Positions 49,638-59,142 are shown, counted from the stretch's first letter. The stretch is 64,000 nucleotides of DNA from an uncultured Eubacteriales bacterium (GCA_934546985.1 CAKTEE010000012.1:1-64000); one strand, 5' to 3'. The notes: generated from the letters alone by a model not told the origin. Program-made: numbers and translations.

Positions 49638-50930
49638 TTAATCCTCAAATGCCTGTGCAAGGTCGGCAATAATATCGTCAATATGTTCTGTGCCAATGGA
49701 AAGACGGATAGTATTTTGCTTAATTTCCTGCTCTGCAAGCTCTTTTTCCGTCAGTTGAGAGTGAGTTGTGGTTGCCGGATGAATTACCAGGCTCTTGACA
49801 TCCGCTACATTTGCCAGCAAAGAGAAAATTTGTAGTTTATCAATAAATGCATGCGCTTCTTTTTGCCCGCCTTTAATTTCAAAAGTGAAAATAGATGCAC
49901 CGCCGTTTGGAAAGTATTTTTTGTAAAGCGCATGATCCGGGTGGTCAGGTAGGGAGGGATGATTTACTTTTTCCACTTTAGGATGGTTTACTAAGAATTC
50001 CACAACCTTTTTTGTATTTTCAATATGACGGTCAAGCCGTAAAGATAAAGTTTCAGTTCCCTGTAACAGTAAAAATGCATGAAATGGAGAAATAGCGGCG
50101 CCTGTATCGCGGAGCAGAATAGCGCGAATATAGGTAACAAAAGCCGCAGGACCTGCCGCGTCAACAAAGGAAACGCCATGATAACTGGGGTTAGGTTCTG
50201 CAATGGGGGCATATTTTCCGCTTGCTTTCCAGTCAAATTTGCCGGAGTCTACAATAATGCCGCCGAGCGTTGTGCCATGTCCGCCGATGAACTTAGTAGC
50301 AGAGTGAACTACAATATCAGCGCCATGTTCAATTGGACGAATCAAATAGGGTGTACCAAAGGTGTTGTCTATAACCAATGGAATACCATGTTTATGTGCA
50401 ATGGAAGCGATCGCGTCAATATCAGGAATATCACTGTTCGGGTTGCCGAGTGTTTCCAGATAGACCGCTTTGGTGTTATCCTGAATGGCAGATTCAACCG
50501 CTGCAAGGTTATGGGCGTCAACAAAGGTGGTATTAATACCATACTGAGGTAGTGTGTGTGCTAACAGATTATAGCTGCCGCCATAAATAGTTTTCTGCGC
50601 CACGATGTGATCGCCCTTTTGAGCCAGCGCTTCAATAGCATAAGTGATAGCAGCCGCGCCGGAAGCTGTTGCAAGCGCCGCTGTGCCGCCTTCCAGCGCC
50701 GCAATACGGGTTTCAAATACTTCCTGTGTAGAATTGGTGAGTCTTCCGTAAATATTGCCTGCATCAGCAAGGCCAAAACGTGCCGCAGCATGTGCGGAAT
50801 TTTTAAACACATAAGAAGTGGTTTGATAGATTGGAACGGCTCTGGCATCAGAGACAGGGTCGGGGTTTTCCTGACCGGCATGAAGCTGAATGGTTTCAAA
50901 TTTATAATGATTATCATAGGTATAACTCAT
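49638..50930 (-). CDS. O-acetylhomoserine sulfhydrylase
   Basis: 430 residues, full length. Cys/Met-metabolism PLP family: ETIQLHAGQENPDPVSDARAVPIYQTTSYVF, YGRLTNSTQEVFETRIAALEGG, VIDNTFGTPYLIRPIEHGADIVVHSATKFIGGHGTTLGG (PLP lysine in SATKF), NTIRLSIGTEHIDDI. Makes homocysteine from O-acetylhomoserine and sulfide. Divergent from cysK with a matching operator, so both are under one sulfur signal. Confidence 0.93.
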   Translation of the reverse strand: MSYTYDNHYKFETIQLHAGQENPDPVSDARAVPIYQTTSYVFKNSAHAAARFGLADAGNIYGRLTNSTQEVFETRIAALEGGTAALATASGAAAITYAIEALAQKGDHIVAQKTIYGGSYNLLAHTLPQYGINTTFVDAHNLAAVESAIQDNTKAVYLETLGNPNSDIPDIDAIASIAHKHGIPLVIDNTFGTPYLIRPIEHGADIVVHSATKFIGGHGTTLGGIIVDSGKFDWKASGKYAPIAEPNPSYHGVSFVDAAGPAAFVTYIRAILLRDTGAAISPFHAFLLLQGTETLSLRLDRHIENTKKVVEFLVNHPKVEKVNHPSLPDHPDHALYKKYFPNGGASIFTFEIKGGQKEAHAFIDKLQIFSLLANVADVKSLVIHPATTTHSQLTEKELAEQEIKQNTIRLSIGTEHIDDIIADLAQAFED

Positions 50931-51100
50931 GTAAAAAACCTCTTTCTTTTTTTGGTTTTGTTATGGTTTTCGGTTAATATGCAGTTTAATATTTACACCG
51001 GCACATTCGGCCGTTCCTGTAGTTATGACGCAGCATTTTAAGTATAATATTTCCCATAGAATATGCCGTCCTTTCTGAAAAAATTCATAAAACGCATAAT

Positions 51101-51119
51101 TCCTATGTGTTTGATATGA
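51101..51119 (-). promoter_or_regulatory. Predicted Rrf2 operator at the sulfhydrylase promoter
   Basis: On the minus strand TATCAAACACATAGG begins just after the -10 TACAAT (51128-51123; -35 TTGACA at 51151-51146, spacing 17). The cysK promoter has TATCAAATACATAGG in the same place. Confidence 0.7.
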
Positions 51120-51207
51120 AATATTGTAACTGAGTATCCAGCATTTGTCAAGGCATTGATTCAAAAATTTTAAACAGGAAAATTTTTGTTTTCTTTTTAT
51201 AAAAGGG

Positions 51208-51258
51208 TTGACAAACGAAAAAGCAAGTGATAAACTAATACCTATCAAATACATAGGT
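51208..51258 (+). promoter_or_regulatory. cysK promoter with Rrf2-type operator
   Basis: TTGACA (51208-51213), 17 bases, TAAACT (51231-51236), then the palindrome ACCTAT-N7-ATAGGT (51240-51258) over the transcription start. Confidence 0.75.
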
Positions 51259-51365
51259 TTAATATGCGCATGGCGTTGTTAGAAAGCTCTTGTATTTGCG
51301 TATTTTTACAAATGATCTGATGCAGCCTCTATTATGGTTATTTTTATGAAACAAGGAGCGAATGA

Positions 51366-52298
51366 ATGATGGAAGCCTATGAAAAAATTACCGATTTGAT
51401 TGGCGGAACGCCATTGCTGAAATTAACCAATTATGGTGAACAGAAAGAACTGGGAGCAACGATTTACGCAAAGCTGGAATATTTTAATCCTGCCGGAAGC
51501 GTAAAGGACAGAATTGCAAAAGCGATGATTGATGATGCGGAAGAAAAAGGCATTCTGAAGCCGGATTCTGTTATTATTGAACCTACCAGTGGCAATACGG
51601 GAATTGGGCTTGCAGCGGTTGCAGCTTCCAGAGGATACAGAATCATACTCACTATGCCGGAGACTATGAGTATTGAACGCCGTAATCTGCTGAAGGCATA
51701 CGGCGCGGAACTGGTGCTTACCGATGGCGCTAAAGGGATGAAAGGTGCGATTGCCAAAGCGCAGGAACTTGCAAAAGAAACTTCGAACAGCTTTATTCCC
51801 AGCCAGTTTACCAATACAGCGAATCCGGCGGTGCATCGCAGAACCACCGGTCCGGAGATTTGGAAAGATACGGATGGTAAAGTAGATATTTTTGTCGCCG
51901 GCGTAGGTACCGGCGGAACGGTTTCCGGCGTTGGTGAATATCTTAAAAGTCAAAATCCAAATGTGAAAGTGGTTGCAGTGGAGCCTGCCGGTTCACCGGT
52001 ACTTTCCAAAGGTACTCCAGGTCCTCACAAAATTCAGGGGATTGGCGCGGGCTTTGTTCCAGACACGCTGAATACCAAAATTTACGATGAAATTATCGCA
52101 GTGGAGAATGAAAACGCCTTTGAAACTGGGCGTATATTAGCGAGGAAAGAAGGACTTTTGGTGGGAATTTCTTCCGGTGCCGCCGTGTACGCCGCGGCAG
52201 AGCTTGCAAAGCGTCCGGAAAATAAGGGAAAGATAATTGTTGCCCTGCTGCCCGATACCGGAGAAAGGTATTTGTCAACCCCAATGTTCTCAGATTGA
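51366..52298 (+). CDS. cysK: Cysteine synthase
   Basis: 310 residues, ATG after AAGGAGCG. PLP fold type II: ITDLIGGTPLLKL, LEYFNPAGSVKDRIAKAMI (PLP Lys in SVKDR), PTSGNTGIGLA, GVGTGGTVSGVG, KIQGIGAGFVP, GISSGAA. Forms cysteine from O-acetylserine and sulfide. Faces the sulfhydrylase gene across a 435-base control region and is followed by the Rrf2 regulator gene in convergent orientation. Confidence 0.96.
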   Translation: MMEAYEKITDLIGGTPLLKLTNYGEQKELGATIYAKLEYFNPAGSVKDRIAKAMIDDAEEKGILKPDSVIIEPTSGNTGIGLAAVAASRGYRIILTMPETMSIERRNLLKAYGAELVLTDGAKGMKGAIAKAQELAKETSNSFIPSQFTNTANPAVHRRTTGPEIWKDTDGKVDIFVAGVGTGGTVSGVGEYLKSQNPNVKVVAVEPAGSPVLSKGTPGPHKIQGIGAGFVPDTLNTKIYDEIIAVENENAFETGRILARKEGLLVGISSGAAVYAAAELAKRPENKGKIIVALLPDTGERYLSTPMFSD

Positions 52299-52396
52299 TA
52301 GAATAGAAATTGCTGCTGCAAACCGATTGCTCGTTTTCAGTGCAGGGATGTGGTTTGTTGTATCGCTTAGTTTTTGGGGATATGTATTAAAAAATG

Positions 52397-52437
52397 AACG
52401 GCTAACTGAATGAATTGCATTCGGTTAGCCGTTTTTT
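52397..52437. terminator. Bidirectional terminator between cysK and the Rrf2 gene
   Basis: AACGGCTAAC-GAATG / GCATTC-GGTTAGCCGTT with a T7 tail on the plus strand. Confidence 0.9.
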
Positions 52438-52446
52438 TCAGGCTGA

Positions 52447-52884
52447 TTATATGATATAATCGTTCATATATTTTTCTTTTTGCTGATTCAAAAGATCCTG
52501 TATAGTTATACTATCCAAGTATTCGTTGATTACTCGGTAAAGCCCTTGCCACATGGGGAGAGTCGCGCATTCGCCACTGCGTTCACATTCGATGGGATTA
52601 TGATCCAGACATGCAACTGGGGAAAGACTGCCTTCGGTGAGCCGAAGTATTTCTCCTACGGTATATTTGTCAGGAGTTCTGGCAAGCTGATAGCCGCCTT
52701 GAAAACCGCGGTTTGTTCTTAAAATATCAGATTTATTAAAAACCGGTACAATTTGTTCCAGATATTTTTTAGAAATGTTTTGGCGTTCTGCAATATCTTT
52801 TAACGCAACAAAACTACCGTTTTGGTGTTCGGCCAAGTCAAGCAGCATACGCAGTGCATAGCGTCCTTTCGTTGAAATTTTCAT
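52447..52884 (-). CDS. Rrf2-family regulator, IscR-like with three cysteines
   Basis: 145 residues. N-terminal winged helix (MKISTKGRYALRMLLDLAEH, LKDIAERQNISKKYLEQIVPVF, RGFQGGYQLARTP). After it come three Cys (ACLDHNPIECERSGECATLPMW, spacing C-x7-C-x5-C), close to the Fe-S ligands of IscR and unlike cluster-free CymR. Adjacent to cysK and O-acetylhomoserine sulfhydrylase, so it most likely controls cysteine synthesis and senses Fe-S or sulfur status. Its own promoter is TTGAAA-N17-TATTAT (52942-52914, minus strand). Confidence 0.87.
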   Translation of the reverse strand: MKISTKGRYALRMLLDLAEHQNGSFVALKDIAERQNISKKYLEQIVPVFNKSDILRTNRGFQGGYQLARTPDKYTVGEILRLTEGSLSPVACLDHNPIECERSGECATLPMWQGLYRVINEYLDSITIQDLLNQQKEKYMNDYII

Positions 52885-52942
52885 ATGGAATCACCTCGCA
52901 GATTGATAACCCTATAATAACATGTTTTTAGTAGGTTTTCAA

Positions 52943-53395
52943 GTTATAGGGAAAAGTACAAAGATTACATATGATTTATATTTGGGATATAGAAAGTTTG
53001 TGGTGTTTTTTTTGAGTTTTGCTGTATTGGATTTCAGTCTGTATGGAATGAAATATCCGAAGGAAACTTTTTGATCAATCAAGATAGACGTTGTTTATTT
53101 CCTGTTTTTGAGGCAGGGGATAAAAGACGTTTATATTTTATTGGGAGAACGAGGATGAACTTTTATTATAAGGCTGTATGCTGTTATCATCCGGCGAATG
53201 CCGCCATATAAAATGTAATAGAATAGCATATCTTATAAAGAAAGTTTAGCATGATTAAAATTAAAACGCTATTAACGGGCTTTTTTGCAGTATTAAGATC
53301 CTGTTAAGACAATGTACGAAGGAGGTAAATGTATGAATATTATCTAATAAATAAGAAGTACTGTAGCACATATGCTAATGGTACTAATGAAATGA
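52943..53395. other. Gene-free stretch with a tiny translated-looking frame
   Basis: About 450 bases. The only feature is AAGGAGG followed by ATG and a stop after four codons (53333-53347). No tRNA, promoter pair or terminator that I trust. Confidence 0.45.
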
Positions 53396-53854
53396 TTAAT
53401 AAAAACTGTGCTGAAAAAAGTTCCCGCTACGTTGAAACCCGCAATTCTCATAAAGCTTTGCGCCCATTTCTGATGCCATGATATAAACTGTACCACAGCC
53501 GGAAGCTTTCGCTTCTTTCATCACCATTTCAAGCAGTTGTTTCGCAAACCCTTTGCGGCGATTGTTTTTTATTGTATACATACTGGAAAGCAAGCCAATT
53601 TTTCCGGTGGGGTTGGCAAAGTACGGTGGTTTTTCCACGAAAGAGATTCCGCCGATGGCAACGATTTGATTGCTGTTTTCTGCAAGGCAGGCAATAAAAC
53701 TGCCGTCTGACAAATGTTTTTCATAATAACTGTGCAAAGGGGCATGCAGGTCAACAAATGGCTTTGCCCCTTCTTCCAAAAGCTGTAAAATACGCAGTTC
53801 TGTCAATGCCGGAATATCCTGTACTCCTGCCCGCCTGAAAACAATCTGGTTCAT
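53396..53854 (-). CDS. GNAT-family N-acetyltransferase
   Basis: 152 residues, ATG preceded by AGGTGAAGTATT. Acetyl-CoA motif NNRRKGFAKQLLEMVMKEAKASGCGTVYIMASEMGAKLYENCGF with RRKGFA, N-terminal IVFRRAGVQDIPALTELR. Full-length small GNAT. The aldo/keto reductase gene lies 13 bases upstream; the pair is probably co-transcribed. Substrate unknown. Confidence 0.88.
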   Translation of the reverse strand: MNQIVFRRAGVQDIPALTELRILQLLEEGAKPFVDLHAPLHSYYEKHLSDGSFIACLAENSNQIVAIGGISFVEKPPYFANPTGKIGLLSSMYTIKNNRRKGFAKQLLEMVMKEAKASGCGTVYIMASEMGAKLYENCGFQRSGNFFQHSFY

Positions 53855-53867
53855 AATACTTCACCTG

Positions 53868-54722
53868 TTAGTTGTTGTAGGATACGGTAAAATCATCTCC
53901 GCTGTAGGTTTCCGCGTCAATGCCGAAATGCCTGCCGCATGCTAAGGTATTGATTTTCTGCATATCATCAGGGCTGAGGGCAAAATCAAAAATATTACAG
54001 TTTTGCTGAATCCTTGTCTGATTGACTGATTTTGGGATTACGATATTCCCTTTTTGGATGTGCCAGCGAATAGTTGTTTGAACGGGAGATTTGCCGTGTT
54101 GTTTGCCTAAATCCGCCATAAGCGGTACTTCATCAATATGCCCGCGGAAAATCGGTCCCCAGGCTTCCAATGCGATGTTATGGTGTGCGCAGAATGTACG
54201 CATTTCTTCCTGCGGATACCATGGGTGCAGTTCCACCTGATTTACGGCTGGAGCAATACCGAATTGTTCAATGAGCTGCTGTATTTGGGCAATGGAAAAA
54301 TTAGATACGCCCACCGCACGAATTTTCTTTTTTTCCTGTGCGTTGAGCAGCGCTTCCCATGCACGCAGACGTGCGGTTTCATTTGTTCCGGGCCAATGGA
54401 GCAGATAAAGATCCATATAATCCATATTCAGTTTATGCAGGCTGTAATCAATTCCGCGTTCAGGATTGTTAAACTGCGTAGGCCATAGTTTACTGACAAT
54501 AAAGATGTCCGCACGTTTTTTGCCGGAGTCCCGTACTGCACGCCCAATCTCTGTTTCATTTTCATAACGCACCGCTGTGTCTATCATGGGATATCCTGCC
54601 TCTAATGCCCAGCGCACAGCATTATAGCTTTCTGTTCCCTTGGCTTTGTAACATCCCAAACCCAAGCGGGGCATTTTGGTTCCGTTATTTAGTGTAATTG
54701 TATCTTGGATACTGCCGAACAT
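53868..54722 (-). CDS. Aldo/keto reductase
   Basis: 284 residues from the ATG eight bases after AGGAG. AKR5-like: MPRLGLGCYKA, catalytic Asp-Tyr in MIDTAVRYENE, Lys in SKLWPT, His in YLLHWPG, then VGVSNFSIAQIQQLI, VNQVELHPWYPQEE, and NADPH-binding IPKSVNQTRIQQN. Reduces aldehydes and ketones with NADPH. Confidence 0.93.
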   Translation of the reverse strand: MFGSIQDTITLNNGTKMPRLGLGCYKAKGTESYNAVRWALEAGYPMIDTAVRYENETEIGRAVRDSGKKRADIFIVSKLWPTQFNNPERGIDYSLHKLNMDYMDLYLLHWPGTNETARLRAWEALLNAQEKKKIRAVGVSNFSIAQIQQLIEQFGIAPAVNQVELHPWYPQEEMRTFCAHHNIALEAWGPIFRGHIDEVPLMADLGKQHGKSPVQTTIRWHIQKGNIVIPKSVNQTRIQQNCNIFDFALSPDDMQKINTLACGRHFGIDAETYSGDDFTVSYNN

Positions 54723-54749
54723 GAGCGACACTCCTAATTTTTTATATGT

Positions 54750-55106
54750 TTAAATTTGTGTGCCAAAAGGCATCAGAGAAAGCCTTGCCAGCTTAAAGCT
54801 TTGAATGCCCAGCGGAATGCCGATAATTGTGATGCAATAAACAAGCCCGACAAGAAGGGAACTAAGCGCAAGTTCCCAGCCGAATATTAGAATCCAAAGA
54901 ACATTCATCAGACAGGAGCCAACGCCCCCAACGCCCTGTGGCTCTCTGCCGAACGGTGCAAATACAAAGCTTGCAATTTTAAAGCACTGAATTCCAAAAG
55001 GGATACCGATAATGGTAATACAGCAGAGCAGTCCGGATAACAACCACATAATCCCTAAAATCAAACCACCGAAAATAATCCAGAAAAAATTACCGACCCA
55101 ATTCAT
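54750..55106 (-). CDS. yccF: YccF-domain membrane protein
   Basis: 118 residues from the ATG after GGAGGG. Two repeated YccF units: FWIIFGGLILGIMWLLSGLLCCITIIGIPFGIQCFKIASFVFAPFG and LWILIFGWELALSSLLVGLVYCITIIGIPLGIQSFKLARLSLMPFG. The internal duplication is typical of the family. Four helices; function unknown. Confidence 0.92.
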   Translation of the reverse strand: MNWVGNFFWIIFGGLILGIMWLLSGLLCCITIIGIPFGIQCFKIASFVFAPFGREPQGVGGVGSCLMNVLWILIFGWELALSSLLVGLVYCITIIGIPLGIQSFKLARLSLMPFGTQI

Positions 55107-55193
55107 TTTTATACCCTCCATTTACAAGTTTACTGTAAGTAAATAACGAAATCAGCAGGATATTTTTAATAAATGATGAAATTTCAATATTGG

Positions 55194-55934
55194 TTAATTT
55201 ACAAACTGCAAAAATTCCTCTTGTGTGCCGCAGAAGACGTTCAAGTCAATAAATTTTTCTTGCCCTGTATAGCCTTTCAAATGGGCACGGTCTGTATATT
55301 GCCAGAAGAGAGGCGCCCTTCTGTCAGGCAAATGGGGAGGGAGAAAAACATTACGAATCCAAATCGGATGCTCAGGGAATGCGTCTGCAATATAAAGGCG
55401 ATAGGATTTTTGTGTGGCGTAAATCATGGGTTTCACGCCGTAATACTCTTCCAGCCGATGCAGTATACGGGTTAGATTTTCTCTTGTGCTTTCCCTGTCC
55501 GGCAGATTCTGTTCTTTATCACCGTAAAATTCAATATCCACCACAGGCGGCAGCATGCCGATTGTTTTTGGAACTGTGGAAATAAAATTTTCAGCCTGAG
55601 AGAAGCCGTCGCTGTCATAGCTGAAAAAGTGATAAGCGCCTGTATAAATGCCTGCCTCTTTGGCACCGTTCAGGTTTTGTATAAAGTATTTGTCAACGTG
55701 GCTGCTGCCTTCGGTTGCTTTAATAAAAGCAAAAGAAATATCCTGTTCTTTCAGTATATTCCAGTCAATATCTCCCTGATACGAAGATACATCTGCACCG
55801 CGCACAGGATAATTCTGCTTTGACGGACGGTTCAGAGTGAGTACTCCGTTAAACAGCAAAAGCCCTCCTGCCAGAATACAGACGATCAGTGTGCACATGG
55901 GCGCTATAAGTCCAATTTTCCGTTTTTGTGTCAT
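55194..55934 (-). CDS. GH25 lysozyme, membrane-anchored
   Basis: 246 residues. Membrane helix (~8-30), then a GH25 muramidase domain: RGADVSSYQGDIDW, FAFIKATEG, YTGAYHFFSYDSDG, catalytic DIEFYG, MIYATQKSY and LFWQYTD. Cuts the N-acetylmuramic acid to N-acetylglucosamine bond in peptidoglycan. Compact, with no wall-binding repeats; likely for wall remodelling rather than phage lysis. Confidence 0.93.
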   Translation of the reverse strand: MTQKRKIGLIAPMCTLIVCILAGGLLLFNGVLTLNRPSKQNYPVRGADVSSYQGDIDWNILKEQDISFAFIKATEGSSHVDKYFIQNLNGAKEAGIYTGAYHFFSYDSDGFSQAENFISTVPKTIGMLPPVVDIEFYGDKEQNLPDRESTRENLTRILHRLEEYYGVKPMIYATQKSYRLYIADAFPEHPIWIRNVFLPPHLPDRRAPLFWQYTDRAHLKGYTGQEKFIDLNVFCGTQEEFLQFVN

Positions 55935-56038
55935 AAAATACGCTCCTTATTTTTATACCTGCCTCATTCACGGTCATTATAACATAAAAAGACAGCAGTC
56001 GCAAAAAAATGCGAAAGCTGTCTAAACGAATGTATGAT

Positions 56039-57094
56039 TTACCCTCCGACGGAAAAGGTATCGTCTGAAAAAACAGGATTATCAATAGAAAGTTTCAAAT
56101 TTTTCCAGTTTCCTAAAAGCAGGCTGGTTTCTTCCCATTTGCCGTTTTGGTAAATGTTTTCGTGCAATAAAATATCATAGCCGTTTGTAATCCTGATAAA
56201 ATCAAACCGATATTGCCCGCCTGTACCGGAGGCATAAATATGGACGATATTTCCTTCCTGTTCCGTGCGGTCTATTTTGTTGATAATATTCAGGTTATCC
56301 ATATAAACAATACCGACCAAAGCTTCTGCATCGTAAGACCAGCCATGGTAAGGTGCGCATAGAAAATCCTCTGGCAGATAGTCGATTTTTTTGATGCGGT
56401 AGCCTTCCTGTGCGGTATTTTCTACTGTTACAAGCCCATAGTAGTAGGCAAACCGGCTTTTTGCCTGTTGCTTCTCTGTTTTTTCCTTTTCGCCTGCAAT
56501 AGTTTCAATTTCTATCATGTAGTATTGCAGGTTTTTGGGTGTCCCCGCAGGGGAATAGGCGGGATAAAGTTTTAACAGAGTAATATGCCCAATGCCCCGA
56601 AAGGAGTTTTTAAATTCGTTAAAGGGAATGATACTGCGGCTTTCCATCGTTAAAAGCTGATAGGCGAGCGGATAAGGGGAGCCGGCGTCTCCAACTGTTC
56701 CGCAGCCTCCGGAAAATCCCTGCAAATTGGAAGCTTCTTTCAAAATCCCGTAATATGCCAAAATGACATCCTCCGGTTTTTTAAAGTTTTCTGTAATCAC
56801 CGGATTTTTTTCTTCTGGATTCATAAAAAATGAAAAAGAATATGGATTGGCTAACGGCGGCTGATTTGAGGGCCGCTGAAACCTCTCGCTGTAATCTTGT
56901 GCTTCCTGCTGGTTGTTTATGGTTTCCCGCGCTTGTTCGGTACAGTTCTGGATGTTATGGATACTGCCTCCGGCAAGAGTAATGCACGTGTGGGAATTCT
57001 GTTGGAGACATAAAGCTGTAACACAAATTGCCGTTGCAATACAGAAAGCGCAGAAAATCGGCAGTGTTTTTCGCCAATGACATTGAATGACCAT
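56039..57094 (-). CDS. Hypothetical membrane-anchored extracellular protein
   Basis: 351 residues from the ATG after CAGGAGGGG; a frame 36 codons longer has no site. N-terminal helix (~10-30) with several Cys, then a long soluble part: KKPEDVILAYYGILKEAS, SRSIIPFNEFKNSFRGIGHITLLKLYPAYSPAG, RIKKIDYLPEDFLCAPYHGWSYDAEALVGIVY, YASGTGGQYRFDFIRI. I do not recognise the family. It is the last intact gene before the decayed region. Confidence 0.72.
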   Translation of the reverse strand: MVIQCHWRKTLPIFCAFCIATAICVTALCLQQNSHTCITLAGGSIHNIQNCTEQARETINNQQEAQDYSERFQRPSNQPPLANPYSFSFFMNPEEKNPVITENFKKPEDVILAYYGILKEASNLQGFSGGCGTVGDAGSPYPLAYQLLTMESRSIIPFNEFKNSFRGIGHITLLKLYPAYSPAGTPKNLQYYMIEIETIAGEKEKTEKQQAKSRFAYYYGLVTVENTAQEGYRIKKIDYLPEDFLCAPYHGWSYDAEALVGIVYMDNLNIINKIDRTEQEGNIVHIYASGTGGQYRFDFIRITNGYDILLHENIYQNGKWEETSLLLGNWKNLKLSIDNPVFSDDTFSVGG

Positions 57095-58932
57095 ATTTTT
57101 CCCCTCCTGTTTCAAGCATATGCAGGGTAGGGAAGATTTAGCAGTTATGATGTCAGGATAAAAATAATTATGATTTAAGGTTTGATAAATGTGTGAAGAC
57201 AATGAGAAATAAAATCACGATGGAATTAGATGCTATGAGCGGTTGTAGGCGTGGAGCACAAACGTTTCACGCTCTGCGGAGCATGCCCAAAGGCTCTTCT
57301 TTGGAATCCGTTGTCCTTGAAAAAGCGGGTGAGATTTTCATGATGTAAAAATTTAGTTAATTGAATGACTAGGTTCATTTTTGAGTTTGGGATGTGGTGT
57401 GCTTATATCTGTTTTTGCCATCAAATTATCTATAGAGACGTGGTAACAATTTTCCAATTTGTTTAGTACCCCAATAGATATTTCATTTCTGCTTGTTTCA
57501 TAATAACCATATGTTGCACGGAAAATTTTTAAATATATTGCAATTTGTTCTTGCGTATAGTTATGATCTTATCCAAGTTTGTGAATCTATATTTATCATC
57601 TTAGCATTATACAATTTTAAGTATCGTATCGTCAATTTTTGCTATTAAATGTAGCGTGAATTTTTATTATTATGATTAAAAAGAAAATTAGATTATTAAA
57701 GTAGTAAAAACGGGTTCAAGAACCCGTTCAGAGAAACCTATTAATAGAGTTCTCACGCAAAAACATTCCACTGGGGTATTTTTGCTCCCCTCCTGATTTT
57801 TTGGGAGTAAAAGTATTTCGCGCCTTGTAGAGTGTGCTCAAAGGCTTTACTTTTGGAACCTGACGCCTTTTCAAAGGCAGGCGAAACTTTCAACCGATTA
57901 AGAATAGCAAGTAATCATACTACTTGTGGCTTAAACGAAGTGAAAACCAGCATCATTTAGGTGCTGGATTGTTTTATAGTTTTCTAGGCCTCCTTTTAGA
58001 GGGCATGACTGTATCAACTATTAATCTTGCAGTGTTAACTCATTTTTATGGTTTGGAGTATCTTTCTATTTCGCTTTATAAAGATAAATTGAAAATTATA
58101 CCGTTGAAGTTAGACCAGTTTATACGTTTCATGGAAAGTTCATATAATTATGAAACTCAACCCGTTCTAAGTAATATTCGATGGTGACTTGACTATGCTA
58201 TTAGATTATGCGAACAAGCAACTGATGAAAATCACTGGATTTGCTGATAGACATTCAATATGGGAAAGCCCTGAAATGACTTCCCGTCCATTTCAATTTT
58301 GAGAAAGAAATTCGTCTGCTTTTCCGGGAGTGTGACTGCAAGTTCGGGACATTTTGTCCTGAAGTCTGGAGTGGAACGAGCACTTTCATATACGTCCTGT
58401 CTGCTGATGAAATCAGTTCTATATTTGAGTTTTTACAGCAACGTCGACAGAGTGTATAAAACACTATGCTTTGCAAGGAAAGTCGGGTGCCAAGAAGTGT
58501 CCCTTTGTTGCCAGCAACTTGTTTCTCAGTGGTTCCTTGTAAACTAATCTAAATGAATTTGTAAACATCAGATAGCATTTGTGTCAAAGTATCGGAGAAA
58601 AGTATGCTATGGAGATAAGCAAGCGGAAGTGGAAAAGATATTGAGTCAATTTTGCGAACGAATTGTATGAAATCACAATATGGAGATGCGTCTAAATCAT
58701 GAGTAAATATTGGTGGAAATATCGCCGAAGCAGTTGGTATCAAGCTCCATAGGATGCTTGAAGGGAAAATAGCACAATGTTGTATGAGTAATTTGTGGGA
58801 TTGAAATACAAGTACCGCTGCAGAGAATTTAGGTATTAAGAGTGGGTGATGCGTGAAAAAACTCATTGAGCGTTTTATACACAGATAATTATTGTTTTGA
58901 TTAAAAAAATTTTTATTTTTTTTAATCAGTAC
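57095..58932. other. Decayed gene-poor region
   Basis: About 1.8 kb without an intact gene. It contains an XRE pseudogene (57353-57600), two diverged repeat copies (57259-57340 and 57815-57890), a palindrome AACGGGTTC-AA-GAACCCGTT (57710-57729), an unclassified 87-codon frame (57924-58187) and a start-less open stretch at ~58277-58459 (FEKEIRLLFRECDCKF ... SADEISSIFEFLQQRR). It looks like remnants of a mobile or regulatory element. Confidence 0.6.
57353..57600 (-). pseudogene. XRE-family regulator pseudogene
   Basis: Minus-strand reading gives HNYTQEQIAIYLKIFRATYG, then YETSRNEISIGVLNKLENC and VSIDNLMAKTDIS, the HTH_3 pattern. A stop (TAA) just before HNYTQ and no start codon in frame show that it is broken. 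Confidence 0.65.
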
Positions 58933-58961
58933 TTGACTTGTCCGATATAGCGTGCTATAAT
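58933..58961 (+). promoter_or_regulatory. tRNA-Tyr promoter
   Basis: TTGACT, 17 bases, TATAAT (58956-58961). Confidence 0.85.
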
Positions 58962-58997
58962 ATTTAAGCGTTAGGACACTTGTGAAAAGTTAAATAG

Positions 58998-59082
58998 GGG
59001 AGAATTCCCGAGTGGCCAAAGGGGGCAGACTGTAAATCTGTTGTCTCTGACTTCGATGGTTCGAATCCATCTTCTCCCACCA
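58998..59082 (+). tRNA. tRNA-Tyr (anticodon GTA)
   Basis: Acceptor GGGAGAA / TTCTCCC, anticodon loop CTGTAAA with GTA at 59032-59034, long variable arm, T arm GATGGTTCGAATCCATC and encoded CCA. Confidence 0.97.
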
Positions 59083-59112
59083 TAACAGGAACATAAAAAA
59101 GATATGTTCCGC

Positions 59113-59142
59113 GAAAAGCCCGATTTATCGGGCTTTTTTGTT
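59113..59142 (+). terminator. tRNA-Tyr terminator
   Basis: AAAGCCCGAT / ATCGGGCTTT with a T6 tail. Confidence 0.92.

Noticed and set aside
58255..58547. Overlapping frames on both strands in the decayed region
   Set aside because: Neither has a start site; only one start-less plus-strand reading looks coding, so I described it as debris and not as a gene.
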